The position numbers and the translations under genes are program-made. Shown here in pieces: positions 23,590 to 34,047 of a stretch of DNA of 64,000 nt (positions are counted from its first letter, which is position 1; every line of letters begins with the position of its first letter). Below the pieces are notes generated by a model. It saw only the letters and a program-made list of their open reading frames with translations, was not told the DNA's origin and ran no database searches. The DNA comes from Larix kaempferi (Eukaryota; Streptophyta; Pinopsida; Pinales; Pinaceae). The stretch lies in the NCBI GenBank assembly GCA_027924585.1, contig BSBM01000076.1:8589001-8653000 (forward strand), read 5' to 3'.

Positions 23590-24802
23590 ATGTGGACAAG
23601 CCTTTAGTATGTGGTTTTCTCCACATCCCCAACACTGAAGTGGTCCTTTTGATGCTTTATCTGTTGCTACTGTTGGTTTGAATCCACTCCTTTCTTGCTG
23701 CCCCTATGGAAAGGTTCCAGGTTGATTTTTGAATGGTGGCTTGAAGCCACTCTTCTTTTGATCAAACCTTCCTCTTGGCTTTCCTTTCCATGTTGGGTTA
23801 ACCTCTGATTTTCTCTTACTCTGCTCATAGCAATGCATTGCCATTCTAATGGCTTCATCAAGACTCGATGGATTAACAAATTCAATTCTATCTTTGAAAC
23901 TTTGAGGTAGACTCCCAAGGAAGCATTGGATTTTTATCCTCTCATATTTGATATAGTCCACATACCTCAACAATTCCAATAATTTGTGGACATGCTCTTC
24001 CATAGATTTTTGTCCCAACCTGAGTTCATTGAACTCTTTTCTCTTACTGTCATAATACCTAGCAGAAAATGTATTTTTCCTTGAAGTACTTCTTAAATCT
24101 CTCCCAACCGATCTTCCTTTCACTAATCCCTTTCACTTGCAAGAGGTTATCCCACCAAATTGAAGCTCTTCCATTTAGATTGTAAATGGCAATTATGGCC
24201 TTTTCATTTCCTGAGTAGTCCTGAATTCTGAAATATTTCTTCATCCCAAGAAGCCATGCCTCTGCCTCTTGGCCTGTCTTACCTTCCCCATCAAATGTGG
24301 GAGGTCTTGCCTTCCCGAATTCTCCCTGTGGAATTCCTTTGAACTTCTTTCTTCCATCAAATCTCCTGGGCATATGCCTTGGACTTCTTTGAGAACCTCT
24401 GGAGTCACATGAGCTGTTGGAAGAATATCTAGAGGAAGGTGTTCTATGCTTTTTGCTCACATAACTCTTCCTTGGGCTTGGATTCCTCTTCTTTGAATGA
24501 CCTCTAGAGCGACTCTCTGCATCTCTTCCTTCTTCACCCACATTGCTTGGATTTGACCTAAGGTTTATCCTCTGCTGCATATCAGTGAGGCTCTGCAAAA
24601 TAGCAGCATTGAGCTGGTTTTGTTCTTCTTGAGTCTTCATCAACCTTTCATTGAAGCTCACCATGGTTTCAACCAAATTCTGAGGAGTTATTTGCTCCCT
24701 TCTCCCATTAGATTCAGTCTCAGCATTCCCTTCTTGCACATTTTCTCCTAGCACATCTTCCTCGTGCTCATAAGGATCCTGAGCATCATTTATGGTCACC
24801 AT
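23590..24802 (-). pseudogene. Element A gag (capsid and CCHC knuckle)
   Basis: I place the start at the ATG at 24802 (MVTINDAQDPYEHEEDVLGE), because the 38 codons before it are AT-rich and unlike gag. The protein has an acidic N end, then a coiled segment (MKTQEEQNQLNAAILQSL). A basic Ser-Arg-rich stretch follows, then the capsid domain: EAEAWLLGMKKYFRIQDYSG, RASIWWDNLLQVKG and, after a frameshift near 24060-24120, FNELRLGQKSMEEHVHKLLE and FLGSLPQSFKDRIEFVNP. The C end has the zinc knuckle CWGCGENHILKAC. A single frameshift is the main lesion. It lies downstream of the leader that contains element C. Confidence 0.88.
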
Positions 24803-26034
24803 TTTCCTATAGGCTGTCTCTGCTACACTATTAAATCTTATGAGCTGCAAGCACTGTGCATTATGAAAATATTTATTAGACATCTTAAGAATGCATATAG
24901 AAATATAAAACATCAATATTTAACTTAATCAAACTCATGGAATCATTTACAGAGTTAACATGTCTTTATTTCTTTTGTCCATTCATGCAATTCTGGAAAT
25001 TGCCCATATTGTCAACAATTTGTCAAAATAGTCACTCGCACTTTTCTGCTCTAATTATCTATGGGGTATGATAACCTCATTCAAATTATGGTTATGCACC
25101 ATTGTTCCTTGCTAGATAAGCTTTTCAATGCCTATTCACATGCTCCATTTCGGCTTCGGGTGTGGAAACTACATTTATCCAAAAATGACAATTTTCACCA
25201 CAATTCTGCATATATTTACACAGTTGCAAAATATCCTGAACGACCATTTTTCAACCACCTGTAGAAGCAAATCTAGAAAGATTCAAGAAAATTTTTCTAC
25301 CGGGTGAAGCTATTCCATACAACAAGGAACACTCAGCAACTTGCAGATCTCCGTTCCGATGCACCATTCATCTTTTATAAAATTCTGGTTTTAACTACTT
25401 TTCACTTTTAACATTTTCCAAAATTTCAAATTTTGGGCCAAAATGGCTATTTCCCAAACGGTGCATTTCTGGAAAATATTTGTCTAACGAGAATTGTTTG
25501 TTTTAATGAGAATATGAAATGTTAAGTTCAGTAAATTTCTTGAATCTTTCATCTAAGGTCTCGTTCATCCACTGCAAGCTTTTCAAAATCTCCAAAGAGT
25601 GGCCCGGAATAGTGCTTTTTGGCCTTCACACTCACCCCGACTCCACCTCCTTTGGAGTTTGGCTTCAAAATTCCAAACTTAACACCGTGCCTGCTCCATG
25701 ACCGCTCCATATTAGTTTCAACTCAATCCGACCTTCTATCAAGCATTGAGACACTGATTTATAAAAGCCATTAATTCAAATTTTATGCCAAATTGGAGCA
25801 TAATGGGCTCGGGATCTTCACTGGTTCATTCGTGGCCTTCGTTAATGGCCTCAGAATGCTACTGAACTCATTCATTTCTGATTCTGCATGCTCTTGCTAT
25901 CCAAAAATTGAGTTTCAAGCTTTTTTTTGTTTGTTTGCAATGCGCATGTCCCACAATCCCGCAATCCGTACTGTGCAGGTGCGAAATTTCCAACTCGAAA
26001 ATCCAAAACTTTAATGTTCTCGCAATCCTGCAAT
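24803..26034 (-). other. Element A untranslated leader, gag-proximal part
   Basis: No gene. On the minus strand this is the leader between primer site and gag. 25070-25230 read on the minus strand is clearly homologous to element C plus strand 28555-28720 (shared TTTCCACACCC, GGAATGGAGCATG-like and TTTGAATGAGGTT strings). The end at 26030-26034 (GCAAT) is the left target copy of element C. Confidence 0.7.
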
Positions 26035-27354
26035 TGTAACGTCCCCAGCTTAACCCTATTGCATTAATATTGTAAATGATGTAAATATTGTCATTTAGTC
26101 ATGGCGAGGAGCTCAAGGCCAAGGCCCCGCCACTGACTTATCGTTTTATGTATCAGCAATTAGAATAGATGCATATGGTTCTTGTGCTAGCAGTACACAA
26201 TGTAAAATCGGACACCATGTAAATATGCAATTTTAATGAAAAACCCACAACCAGCTACGCAATGCAACAAAAGAGATGGGGGCATGATCTTTACAAGGAA
26301 GAAGGAGGGAAAATAACCGAACCCTTGAGCCAATGGTTTTAATCCATGTGTCAATGAGAAATCCCATGAACTCTCAACTACCCATTTGGTCTCATGCACC
26401 CAATCATTTAATTCTTCCAAGAATTGGTTGAGACAATAAATGCCTTGGGATGGGAGAGGTATGGCTGTCAATTTTCGTGCATGGGCAAGCCATCAACTTG
26501 GGAAATCGTGTTTTTGCTTGTTGGGCAAGAAAACCCCCACGAAATTGGCCCAAAAGCCATTCTTCACCCATGGCCATTCTTCCTCTCACGCAGTTTGAGC
26601 TCCCTGAAGTTTATCCTCACGTTTTTTGGCCATAACCCTGCGTTTTTCCATGCTCAGAAACTCGTTTTGGTATTTTGGAGCAGCTGGGGAAGGAGGGATG
26701 CGATTTTGGACTGAGGGAGAGGTCGTTTTTGCCCTTGGGGTGTTTTTTCTGAAATGGGTTGCTCGCCTAGTCGATTTTTCCTAGTGGCCAATTCATTTTG
26801 AGTCTACCCACTTTTTTCTGGAACTGGTAGAAACCCACTGTTGGGAACTTCACCGTATAGGCGTTTTTCTCATACCCGACACTTATGCTTTTGATGATGC
26901 ATGCACCCATCTCTTAAAAGCCTGAGAAATCCAATTGCTGATTGGCTTGGCTGAGTTTGATATACCTTTGGCTATGTGAGAGCCTGTTTTCCCCTTTTCC
27001 TTGTGGAGATCATGCCCAGCTCGGGGGTGGCAGTGGTGCTGAGAGATTGAGGAGCACACTGGCCTACGGTTGGGTGGAACGTTGCAGAAGCGTAGCTGGT
27101 TGCTCGGGAACTACTTGGTTTAAGATAACTATTCTCTTGTGCTATCTTTCAATTGCTTAATTGATGAATATCTTGAATGTATGGTGAATGAGTAGTTGAA
27201 ATTTCCTCTGCTGTGTATAAACAAATAATTACGCATCCTTATATCTCTGTTGTATTATGTGAATGCTTAGTGGTTTAAAATTTATGGGGCTAGATGCCCG
27301 GTTTAACCTCACGATCCTCTCCATCTAGCTGGTAGAATGGGAGGGGACGTGACA
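26035..27354 (+). repeat. Element C 5' LTR (1320 bp)
   Basis: Starts TGTAACGTCCCC and ends GGGGACGTGACA. The block shared with A and B (AGCTCGGGGGTGG, then GGTTGGGTGGAACGTTGC) is at about 26985-27090. Confidence 0.95.
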
Positions 27355-27357
27355 GAA

Positions 27358-27370
27358 TGGTATCAGAGCT
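27358..27370 (+). other. Element C primer-binding site (initiator tRNA-Met)
   Basis: TGGTATCAGAGCT, an exact match to the common plant Met-tRNA site, three bases after the 5' LTR. Confidence 0.95.
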
Positions 27371-27484
27371 GCGTTGCAGCATTAGGCCTCTATGGGCCAA
27401 ATCTGATAGCAATTACAAGAAAATTGTTGTCTTATGAGTTTTGAAATTTCTTTTGGTTTAAATCTGTTTTTGAAATTTTTTTGT

Positions 27485-28360
27485 TTTAAGCCGTTTCGGG
27501 AAGTCGTTCCGAAATTTCGGAAAGGTTTCGCGAACCTTCCCGCAATTGCGGAAGAGTTCGGTGAACCTTCCCGAAATTGCGGAAGGATTCCGCGAACCTT
27601 CCCGAAATTGCGGAAGAATTCAACCAATGGCTTCGAAACAGCGGAGAAAAATGTTTTTAAGTGAAATTTTTTTCTAAGTATCGGAATTTTTTCGGAAAGA
27701 ATTCTCTTCCGAAATTGCGGAAGGAATTCTCTTCCGAAATTTCGGAAGGATTCCGCGAATCGTTCCGAAACGCGGAAGAGTTCGGCGAGTCGTTCCGAAG
27801 TTGCGGAAGACTTCGACGAATCGTTCCGCAACTGCGGAAGACTTTGGCGAATCATTCCGCAACTGCGGAAGACTTTGGCGAATCATTCCGCAACTGCGGA
27901 AGACTTTGCCGAATCATTCCGAAAAAAAAAAAAAAAAAAAAAAAAAAAAACGGGGAAGCATTCCGCGAACGGCTCCGGTACTGCGGAAGCCTTCGCCGAA
28001 TGGCTCCGCAATTGCGGGAGCATTCGCCGAATGGCTCCGCAACTGCGGAAGCCTTCGCCGAATGGCTCCGCAATTGCGGGAGCATTCGCCGAAAGGCTCC
28101 GCAACTGCGGAAGCCTTCGCCGAATGGCTCCGCTCGGCAAATCGCCCCGCCATTGCGGAAGCGTTCGGCGAACTGCTCCGCAATTGCGGAAGCCGTCGCC
28201 TAAGCGCCCCGCAACTGCGGAAGGCTACAGCCAACCGCCCCGCAGTTGAGGGAGCATATAGTGAACTGCCCCGCAGTTGCGGGAGCAATCATCCAACCGC
28301 CCATCGCGGTAGGATTCAGCGAACTGCCCATTGCGGCAGGATTTCGCGAACCGCCCGATG
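27485..28360 (+). repeat. CpG-rich tandem satellite with palindromic core, in the leader of C
   Basis: A block of degenerate tandem units, strictly 30 bp apart in the best part (28007, 28037, 28067; also 27829, 27859, 27889). Each has the palindrome CCGCAAYTGCGG plus a second short palindrome TTCGNCGAA. I see about nine exact cores and many variants. Because the period is a multiple of three, long reading frames with repeating peptides exist on both strands; they are a by-product, not genes. Two A-runs interrupt or end it (27922-27950 and 28374-28394). CpG density is far above the rest of the window. Confidence 0.9.
27922..27950. repeat. Poly(A) run of 29 inside the palindromic satellite
   Basis: An uninterrupted A run following TCATTCCG and preceding CGGGGAAGC. 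It breaks the 30-bp register. Confidence 0.9.
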
Positions 28361-28373
28361 TGGCGTGTTTCCT

Positions 28374-28394
28374 AAAAAAAAAAAAAAAAAAAAA
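28374..28394. repeat. Poly(A) run of 21 at the satellite's 3' edge
   Basis: Preceded by GTGTTTCCT and followed by CGAGGGCGC. Confidence 0.9.
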
Positions 28395-31198
28395 CGAGGG
28401 CGCTTCCCTCGACCGGCCCTGCAGCCACAAGGGGGCAAGCCCCCTTGACCCCCTTTCTTTTTCCCCCTCATGTGTCTTTGTTTGTGATTGGACGAATTGT
28501 CAGTACGGCATTCTTCCCATGTGCATGAAGTAATTTGCGAATTTTAGAGAATATAATGCCACTGTGTAAAATGTGCAGAATGGGAGTGAAAGTTGTCATT
28601 TTTGAAAGGATGCCGTTTCCACACCCGGTGTCGGAATGGAGCATGAAGACATGCATTGGAAAGCTTGTCCAGCAGGGAATAATGATACATGACTAGAGTT
28701 TGAATGAGGTTTGCGTATATCATAGATATTTAGTGCAGAAGAGTGCCAGCGGCTATTTTGACAAACAAATTTTGTTGTTAATATGGGCAATTTCCACAAT
28801 TGCATGATATGGAACAGGAATTCCATGTTACGATGAGGGATCGAAAAGGGAAGAATTTCTTAAACCTATGTTTGTTATCATACTTATAATTATGAAATTG
28901 TCATATGGCATAAAAATGTTAAAAATGTAAAGGATTACATAGATGTATATGCACTAGATGGCATCTTAACAAACAGTGCATAATGCATACGGAAATGCTT
29001 GTGCATAAATAGGATATTGTATATTGGTAGAATAATGAAGTCTGCATATGCAATGAACCACTAATGGGGAATATTGTGGTCGATAATCACTATTGATGTT
29101 GGTCTTGGTTGTAGGACCAAAGATAACAGAGAGCATGGTTAAATGTGCTGAGGATGTTGTTGCATGAAGCCAACAACCTTAGGCAGGAAGAATGGTGCAA
29201 CAAAAATATGATCATAAAGTGGGCAAAAGGACTGAGCAGCCTTGGTAAGAGGCCAATTGATCAGGTAACATCAGGCGATGTTAATGGTAACCATGCAGGT
29301 AATGATTATTGGTGCCAAATGGCATGAATATTGAAAAGGAATTGGTAAGATCTCTTCAACTATGTTTGAATTATGTTGAGATAGTTGCATAGGATATTAA
29401 ATACCACTTGGGACTGTTAACCTACCAAGCTTGGTGAGGTGTGGGTAAGTGAAGGAAATGATCCTTACACCCTATGACTGTTTAGAAATCTCAAGGCATT
29501 CATATGAATTTATATCATGCCATGTGTATGTTGGTTATGTACTTAATAACCAAAGCAAGTGAGGATTAGTGGTCCTGATTATGATAATGCAAGTTATATG
29601 AGATAGTCATGTTTCGATCATAATATGCTTGAATGCATAGTACTCATGAAACAATGCAAGGTAGCATTGAGTATATGTGCATTAAGAGATTTTATAAATC
29701 TTGTGATGCATTGTATGAATGAATAGGAATGATGCATATGTTATTGCAAAATAAATAATGAATTGATGATAATTCTAGGATCATTTCATGGGCTGTTTTG
29801 AATGCAGAATAGTAAGGGCATGAAGAGCCCAATCATGATCGATGGGCCGCTAGAATGCTTTGTGGAAGTACAGAGTTGTATGAATGATATGACTGTGAAA
29901 TTTGATCTAGAGCGTATGAGGAGAAATCTCATGGTTGAGAGCTATAAGTTTTGTTAGTAAGAGCAGTTGTAAATATCAGATTTGTAATGGTTTCGGATTT
30001 GAAATTTTGCTAATAATTGCTAATGACTGTTTGGATTATATGAAAATGTGTCAGGAGGACATGCTGTAAGTGGATGCTCCCGTATGGCAGCGGGCATAAG
30101 ACCATAACGGGCAGAGTGGTGTCACTTATAGGAGCCAAACAATATGAGGATAGCCTCATGGATAAGAAAACTAATTTCTGTAGTAGACAGAATTGTAAAT
30201 TCATATTGAATTAATTATTAATGCTATTGATTGGTTATGGAACAATCATATTTGAGGCTTATTGCTAAATGTGCTGACTGTTTGGCTATTTGATAAAGTG
30301 TGCCAGGATGACACATTGCAGGAAGATCATGTGTGATGGCCTGCAGGAGCCAAACTAGATGGGAAGGATCCCATGCTTTGGAAATGGGTTTCGGGTGAAA
30401 AGCCATTGTAAATGTTGATAATGTCTCAGACAAACTGCATGTTGGTAAGGCATGTGAGTGAGACAGTAAATTATGCCAAGAAGGCATGTGTGGGTTATGG
30501 CTCGTGAAAAGATTGGGGTGGCAAACCGAAGGACTGTTGACTCAGAGAAGGGAGCCCCATTCTTCACAAATGCAGAAAATAAACATCTGTGAAATGAATG
30601 AGTATCCCGTAACCCTAACCAAGAATATATGTGTCTGGTTATTAGATTTAATATGCAGAGCATGTTTTATTATTTTACTATTGTTCCAGACTGCTTGAGT
30701 ATGACTAGGGCCTACATGGCGCACATCAGACAGGGGGGTGCACACCTTTTCTGGTGCTGGGTCATGATAGGGTTTTCAATATTGACTACACCCTAAGGGA
30801 ATGGACGCATTCCTGGTGTTTCAATACTTGATAGTGAATGATATGAAATATGATTACAATTTTTGGGCAACAATACTGATGAGCCTGCTTATCCTTCTTG
30901 TGCTAACAGCTTACATCAATGCAACTTGGTGTTGCACGAAAGAGGCAAAGTGAAGAAGGGTGCTCAAGAGGACTGTATGGGCAGTGGTAACCTTTCTACG
31001 CTCACACTAAAGGACACTAGAAGGGATGGATAGGCCCGGGCAGCTGTGTTGCAGAAAAGGGGTATCATCCTTATGTAGTGTGAGTGGGTATTATGGGGCC
31101 ATGCTAGCCTGCAGTCAAGTGAGTCACCTATGGAGTTCCTGGAGGGAACCACGGGTTGCACAAGAGAAGGAGCCACGTAATCATATTATGTTGTTCAT
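28395..31198 (+). other. Element C internal region, non-coding part
   Basis: No supported gene. 28555-28720 is homologous to the leader of element A. Around 30020-30220 and 30270-30480 two diverged copies of a roughly 250-bp unit occur (each with GACTGTTTGG, a GTGYCAGGA string and a GGAGCCAAAC end). The rest is AT-rich with no motif I recognise. Confidence 0.6.
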
Positions 31199-32210
31199 AT
31201 TGCCTGATAAACCTAGTCGATGTACTGGCTTGGCAATGGTTGTTGTATGCCTGATAAACCCAGTCGACATACTGGCTTGGCATTAGTTATTTGGAAGTTG
31301 TGACGAATGGTTGTTGTATGCCTGATAAACCCAGTCGGTGTACTGGCTTGGCATTGGTTATTTGGGAGTTGTGGTGAAAGGTTGCTGGATGCCTGATAAA
31401 CCCAGTCGGTGTACTGGCTTGGCATTGGTTACTTGTATGATGTGGAGGTATTGGTGAAAAGGTGTTATTTCCTGACAAACCCAGTCGGAGAACTGGCTTG
31501 GAAATGGTTATTGTATGCTTGATAAACCCAGTCGGCGTACTGGCTTAGCATACTGATTTTTGAAATGCTTGATAAACCCAGTCGGCATACTGGCTTAGCA
31601 TACTGATTTTTGAAATGCTTGATAAACCCAGTCGGCGTACTGGCTTAGCATACTGATCTTTGAAATGCTTGATAAACCCAGTCGGCGTACTGGCTTAGCA
31701 TACTGATTTTTGAAATGCTTGATAAACCCAGTCGGTGTACTGGCTTAGCATACTGATTTTTGAAATGCTTGATAAACCCAGTCGGCGTACTGGCTTAGCA
31801 TACTGATTTTTGAAATGCTTGCTAAACCTAGTCGGCGTACTGGCTTAGCATACTGATTTTTTTTGAAATGCTTGATAAACCCAGTCGGCGTACTGGCTTA
31901 GCATACTGATTTTTTTGAAATGCTTGATAAACCCAGTCGGCGTACTGGCTTAGCATACTGATTTTTGAAATGCTTGATAAACCCAGTCGGCGTACTGGCT
32001 TAGCATACTGATTTTTTTGAAATGCTTGATAAACCCAGTCGGCGTACTGGCTTAGCATACTGATTTTTGAAATGCTTGATAAACCCAGTCGGCGTACTGG
32101 CTTAGCATATTGATTTTTGAAATGCTTGATAAACCCAGTCGGCGTACTGGCTTAGTATACTGATTGGTGGGATGCCTGATAAACCCAGTCGGCGCACTGG
32201 CTTGGCATTG
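31199..32210 (+). repeat. Tandem hairpin array, about 19 units, with covarying stems
   Basis: Each unit has an inner stem CCAGT-ACTGG around a variable six-base loop (CGGCGT, CGACAT, CGGTGT, CGGAGA and others) and an outer stem. Outer arms are ATTGCC/GGCAAT in the first unit (31199-31204 with 31232-31237), ATGCC/GGCAT in several, ATTTCC/GGAAAT at 31467-31472 with 31500-31505, and ATGCT/AGCAT in about a dozen. Both arms change together. Units from 31513 on are 50 bp apart, with small T-run length changes. Mismatches that occur are of G-U type (for example CTAGT with ACTGG). A further degraded unit is near 32620. Read as RNA this is a chain of stable stem-loops within the interior of element C. 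Confidence 0.92.
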
Positions 32211-33383
32211 CCTATTCGGATGATGTTGTGGAGCAGCATGTGTGCTGGCCAAGCATCCAACCCACAGGTGATCCAAGGCTTGTAAAGCAGAGAAGGAAAC
32301 CTGTGGAATAGCGAGGAAACGCACAATACAGATAAGTATTCATTTTCATTTAATTCTTGTTTGGAATAATGAAGATTTTGGGTACGAATCTTATTGTAAC
32401 CCAGCTAATACACTGTTGTTTCCTTGTTGGAAACCTTGGCCATTACAGGAAACAAGGACCTTGGAAAGAGCTATAAATACTTGGTAAAGCCAGAGAGTAA
32501 CTGGTTGGAACTATAAAATTCTCGGTAAATTCAGAGGGTAGTTGGTGGGAACATTAACCACTTGATGTTGTGGAGCAGCCCGCGTGCTGGCCAAACATTC
32601 CCTTAAACAATTGATAAAACCAGTCAGCGTACTGGCTTGGCATTGCCTATTCAAATGGTTGTGGAGTAGCCTGCGTGCTGGCCCAACATTCATTGTTGTA
32701 TCCACGGGAAATCCAATGCTTGGAAAGCAAAGAAGGATCTTGTGGGATAAAGTGAAGACATCCAACGCAGGTATTGTTGGAAGCAAGAACCTTGAAGCAT
32801 CTTAAGAATGCAGGTGGACATGTAACCACCTTGAAGAGCTCAGCATGAGAAGTAATGAAAGATGGGGCTAGTAGAACTGTGTGAGTCCTAGCAGCCAAGA
32901 GTTAGACCAACCAAGTGGAGGGACTCCATGGTTGAAAGGTCTGGAATAGACCATAGACACTACGTGTCATAGCGAAGAAGGGCAAGTCGAGCATTCACGT
33001 GAAGTGAAAGAGGACAGGAGCATGAAAACCACAGTGGTGGTGTGGGATTCCAGAACGAAACAAAACTAAGAGGAGAAACTCTTACGGCTCTCTCTCTTTC
33101 CTTTTATTGATGCATTTATAGAGTTAGAAAGTTGCTGAATGCATGCATGACTAAATGTAAAAGTGTGTTATTTGATTAAAGTGAATTGTGAATTTTAATT
33201 AATGAATTTCTTGTGAATGGATGAACATGAAGGAATTCATGTGTATGTTAGGCAAGCATGAAAAGTGTGGAAGTCTCATGAGTAAGGCATGGACTATCCA
33301 TGTCAACCGGGGAAAACCATTGACTGATTTTAATGTTTTGGTTATGCTTGGCCTAACGAGAATTGTAATGATGAATTTCACAG
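32211..33383 (+). other. Element C internal region between hairpin array and gag-like ORF
   Basis: No gene. A unit resembling TGTGGAGCAGC-n-GTGCTGGCCAAGCAT occurs three times (about 32228, 32570, 32650). In two of these it is followed by an AATCCAATGCTTGGAAAGC-like stretch. It is unrelated to the CCAGT hairpin except for the word CTGG. Confidence 0.6.
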
Positions 33384-33464
33384 GTGGAAATTGAATCAAT
33401 TGGTTGCAGCCAGTGCAGGCAAGTGTTTCTAGTAAGCAAAGTGTGGTCAATCGTTCCATTGACC

Positions 33465-33929
33465 ATGGCGGCAGACCAAGGGCTATTAGAATTGGTTGGA
33501 AGTTTTCTTCAAACAATTGCCAAGACCCAAGAAAATATTGAAGAGATGCTCAAGATGCAAAAGCAGCAGAACAAGATGAACCACAAGGTCTTGCAGGACT
33601 CTATTCGTCTGCAGAAAGAGGTAAAAAGTATTATGAAAGCAATCAGCAAGGGAAGGAAAAGTGGATCAGTGAAGAAGCATTCATCCAATCGTCCGATTAA
33701 GAAATGCTCCAGGTGGGAAGACTCAAAGGAAATTGAGCAGGTAAAGATGAAGCAACCCGTGAAGTGTTGGAAATGTGGGGGGAATCATTACTTCCGCAAC
33801 TGTCCAACCAGAGAACCTCAAGAGGGTAGCGGCCATAAAGTTTTCAGACTTATGGGTGAGCTAGAAGATCCGAATCAGCAGGAGCAGCTCGTGAAGATCA
33901 AAGGACTTGGTCCTGAAAGTTCAAGGTAA
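33465..33929 (+). CDS. Small gag-like CCHC zinc-knuckle protein of element C (154 codons)
   Basis: Start chosen at the ATG in ACCATGGCG, a strong plant initiation context; the frame is also open for 27 codons upstream. Residues 1-60 form an amphipathic coil (LLELVGSFLQTIAKTQENIE, then MLKMQKQQNKMNHKVLQDS). Residues 60-95 are basic, and near residue 105 comes CWKCGGNHYFRNC, a C-x2-C-x4-H-x4-C knuckle; the tail has 35-40 residues. No capsid domain is visible, so it equals only the ends of a normal gag: coil plus nucleic-acid binding. The frame is intact, which fits the young LTRs. It lies 118 bp before the 3' LTR, whereas gag normally follows the primer site. Likely role: RNA binding or recruitment into partner particles; inferred. 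Confidence 0.75.
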   Translation: MAADQGLLELVGSFLQTIAKTQENIEEMLKMQKQQNKMNHKVLQDSIRLQKEVKSIMKAISKGRKSGSVKKHSSNRPIKKCSRWEDSKEIEQVKMKQPVKCWKCGGNHYFRNCPTREPQEGSGHKVFRLMGELEDPNQQEQLVKIKGLGPESSR

Positions 33930-34034
33930 AGAATAGAATGCAGGGCAGATCTGCAAAGTTTTTGTGAATTTTGGACATATGTAAAGCGGGTATTTATTTC
34001 CGAAGTGCTGGAACACCGAGGACGGTGTTATTCC

Positions 34035-34047
34035 AAGGGTAGGGGAA
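34035..34047 (+). other. Element C polypurine tract
   Basis: AAGGGTAGGGGAA, directly before the 3' LTR; a single T interrupts the purines. Confidence 0.8.

Noticed and set aside
26187-26714. Frames repeated at 26.2-27.2 and 34.2-35.2 kb, looking like a duplicated gene
   Set aside because: They are in the two LTRs of element C; the duplication is the LTR pair, with no domain in the peptides.
27355-27372. tRNA genes suggested by Met-tRNA-like strings
   Set aside because: Only the 12-14 bases complementary to a tRNA 3' end are present (also at 8941, 35965, 41177, 51216); they are primer sites.
27922-27950. Poly(A) runs as processed-transcript tails or assembly fillers
   Set aside because: They lie inside a tandem repeat with the same sequence on both sides, with no target duplication and no retrogene upstream. 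An assembly artefact cannot be excluded but there is no sign of one.
27434-28448. Long overlapping reading frames on both strands with repeating Arg-Asn-Cys-Gly-Ser peptides
   Set aside because: They follow from a 30-bp tandem repeat whose period is a multiple of three. Frames are open on both strands and there is no domain or start context.
31199-32210. Regular repeats with about 50-bp period, CRISPR-like at first sight
   Set aside because: The spacers are nearly identical T-rich stretches, there are no cas genes, and the context is a eukaryotic retrotransposon. Frames on the minus strand with repeating peptides are by-products of the repeat.
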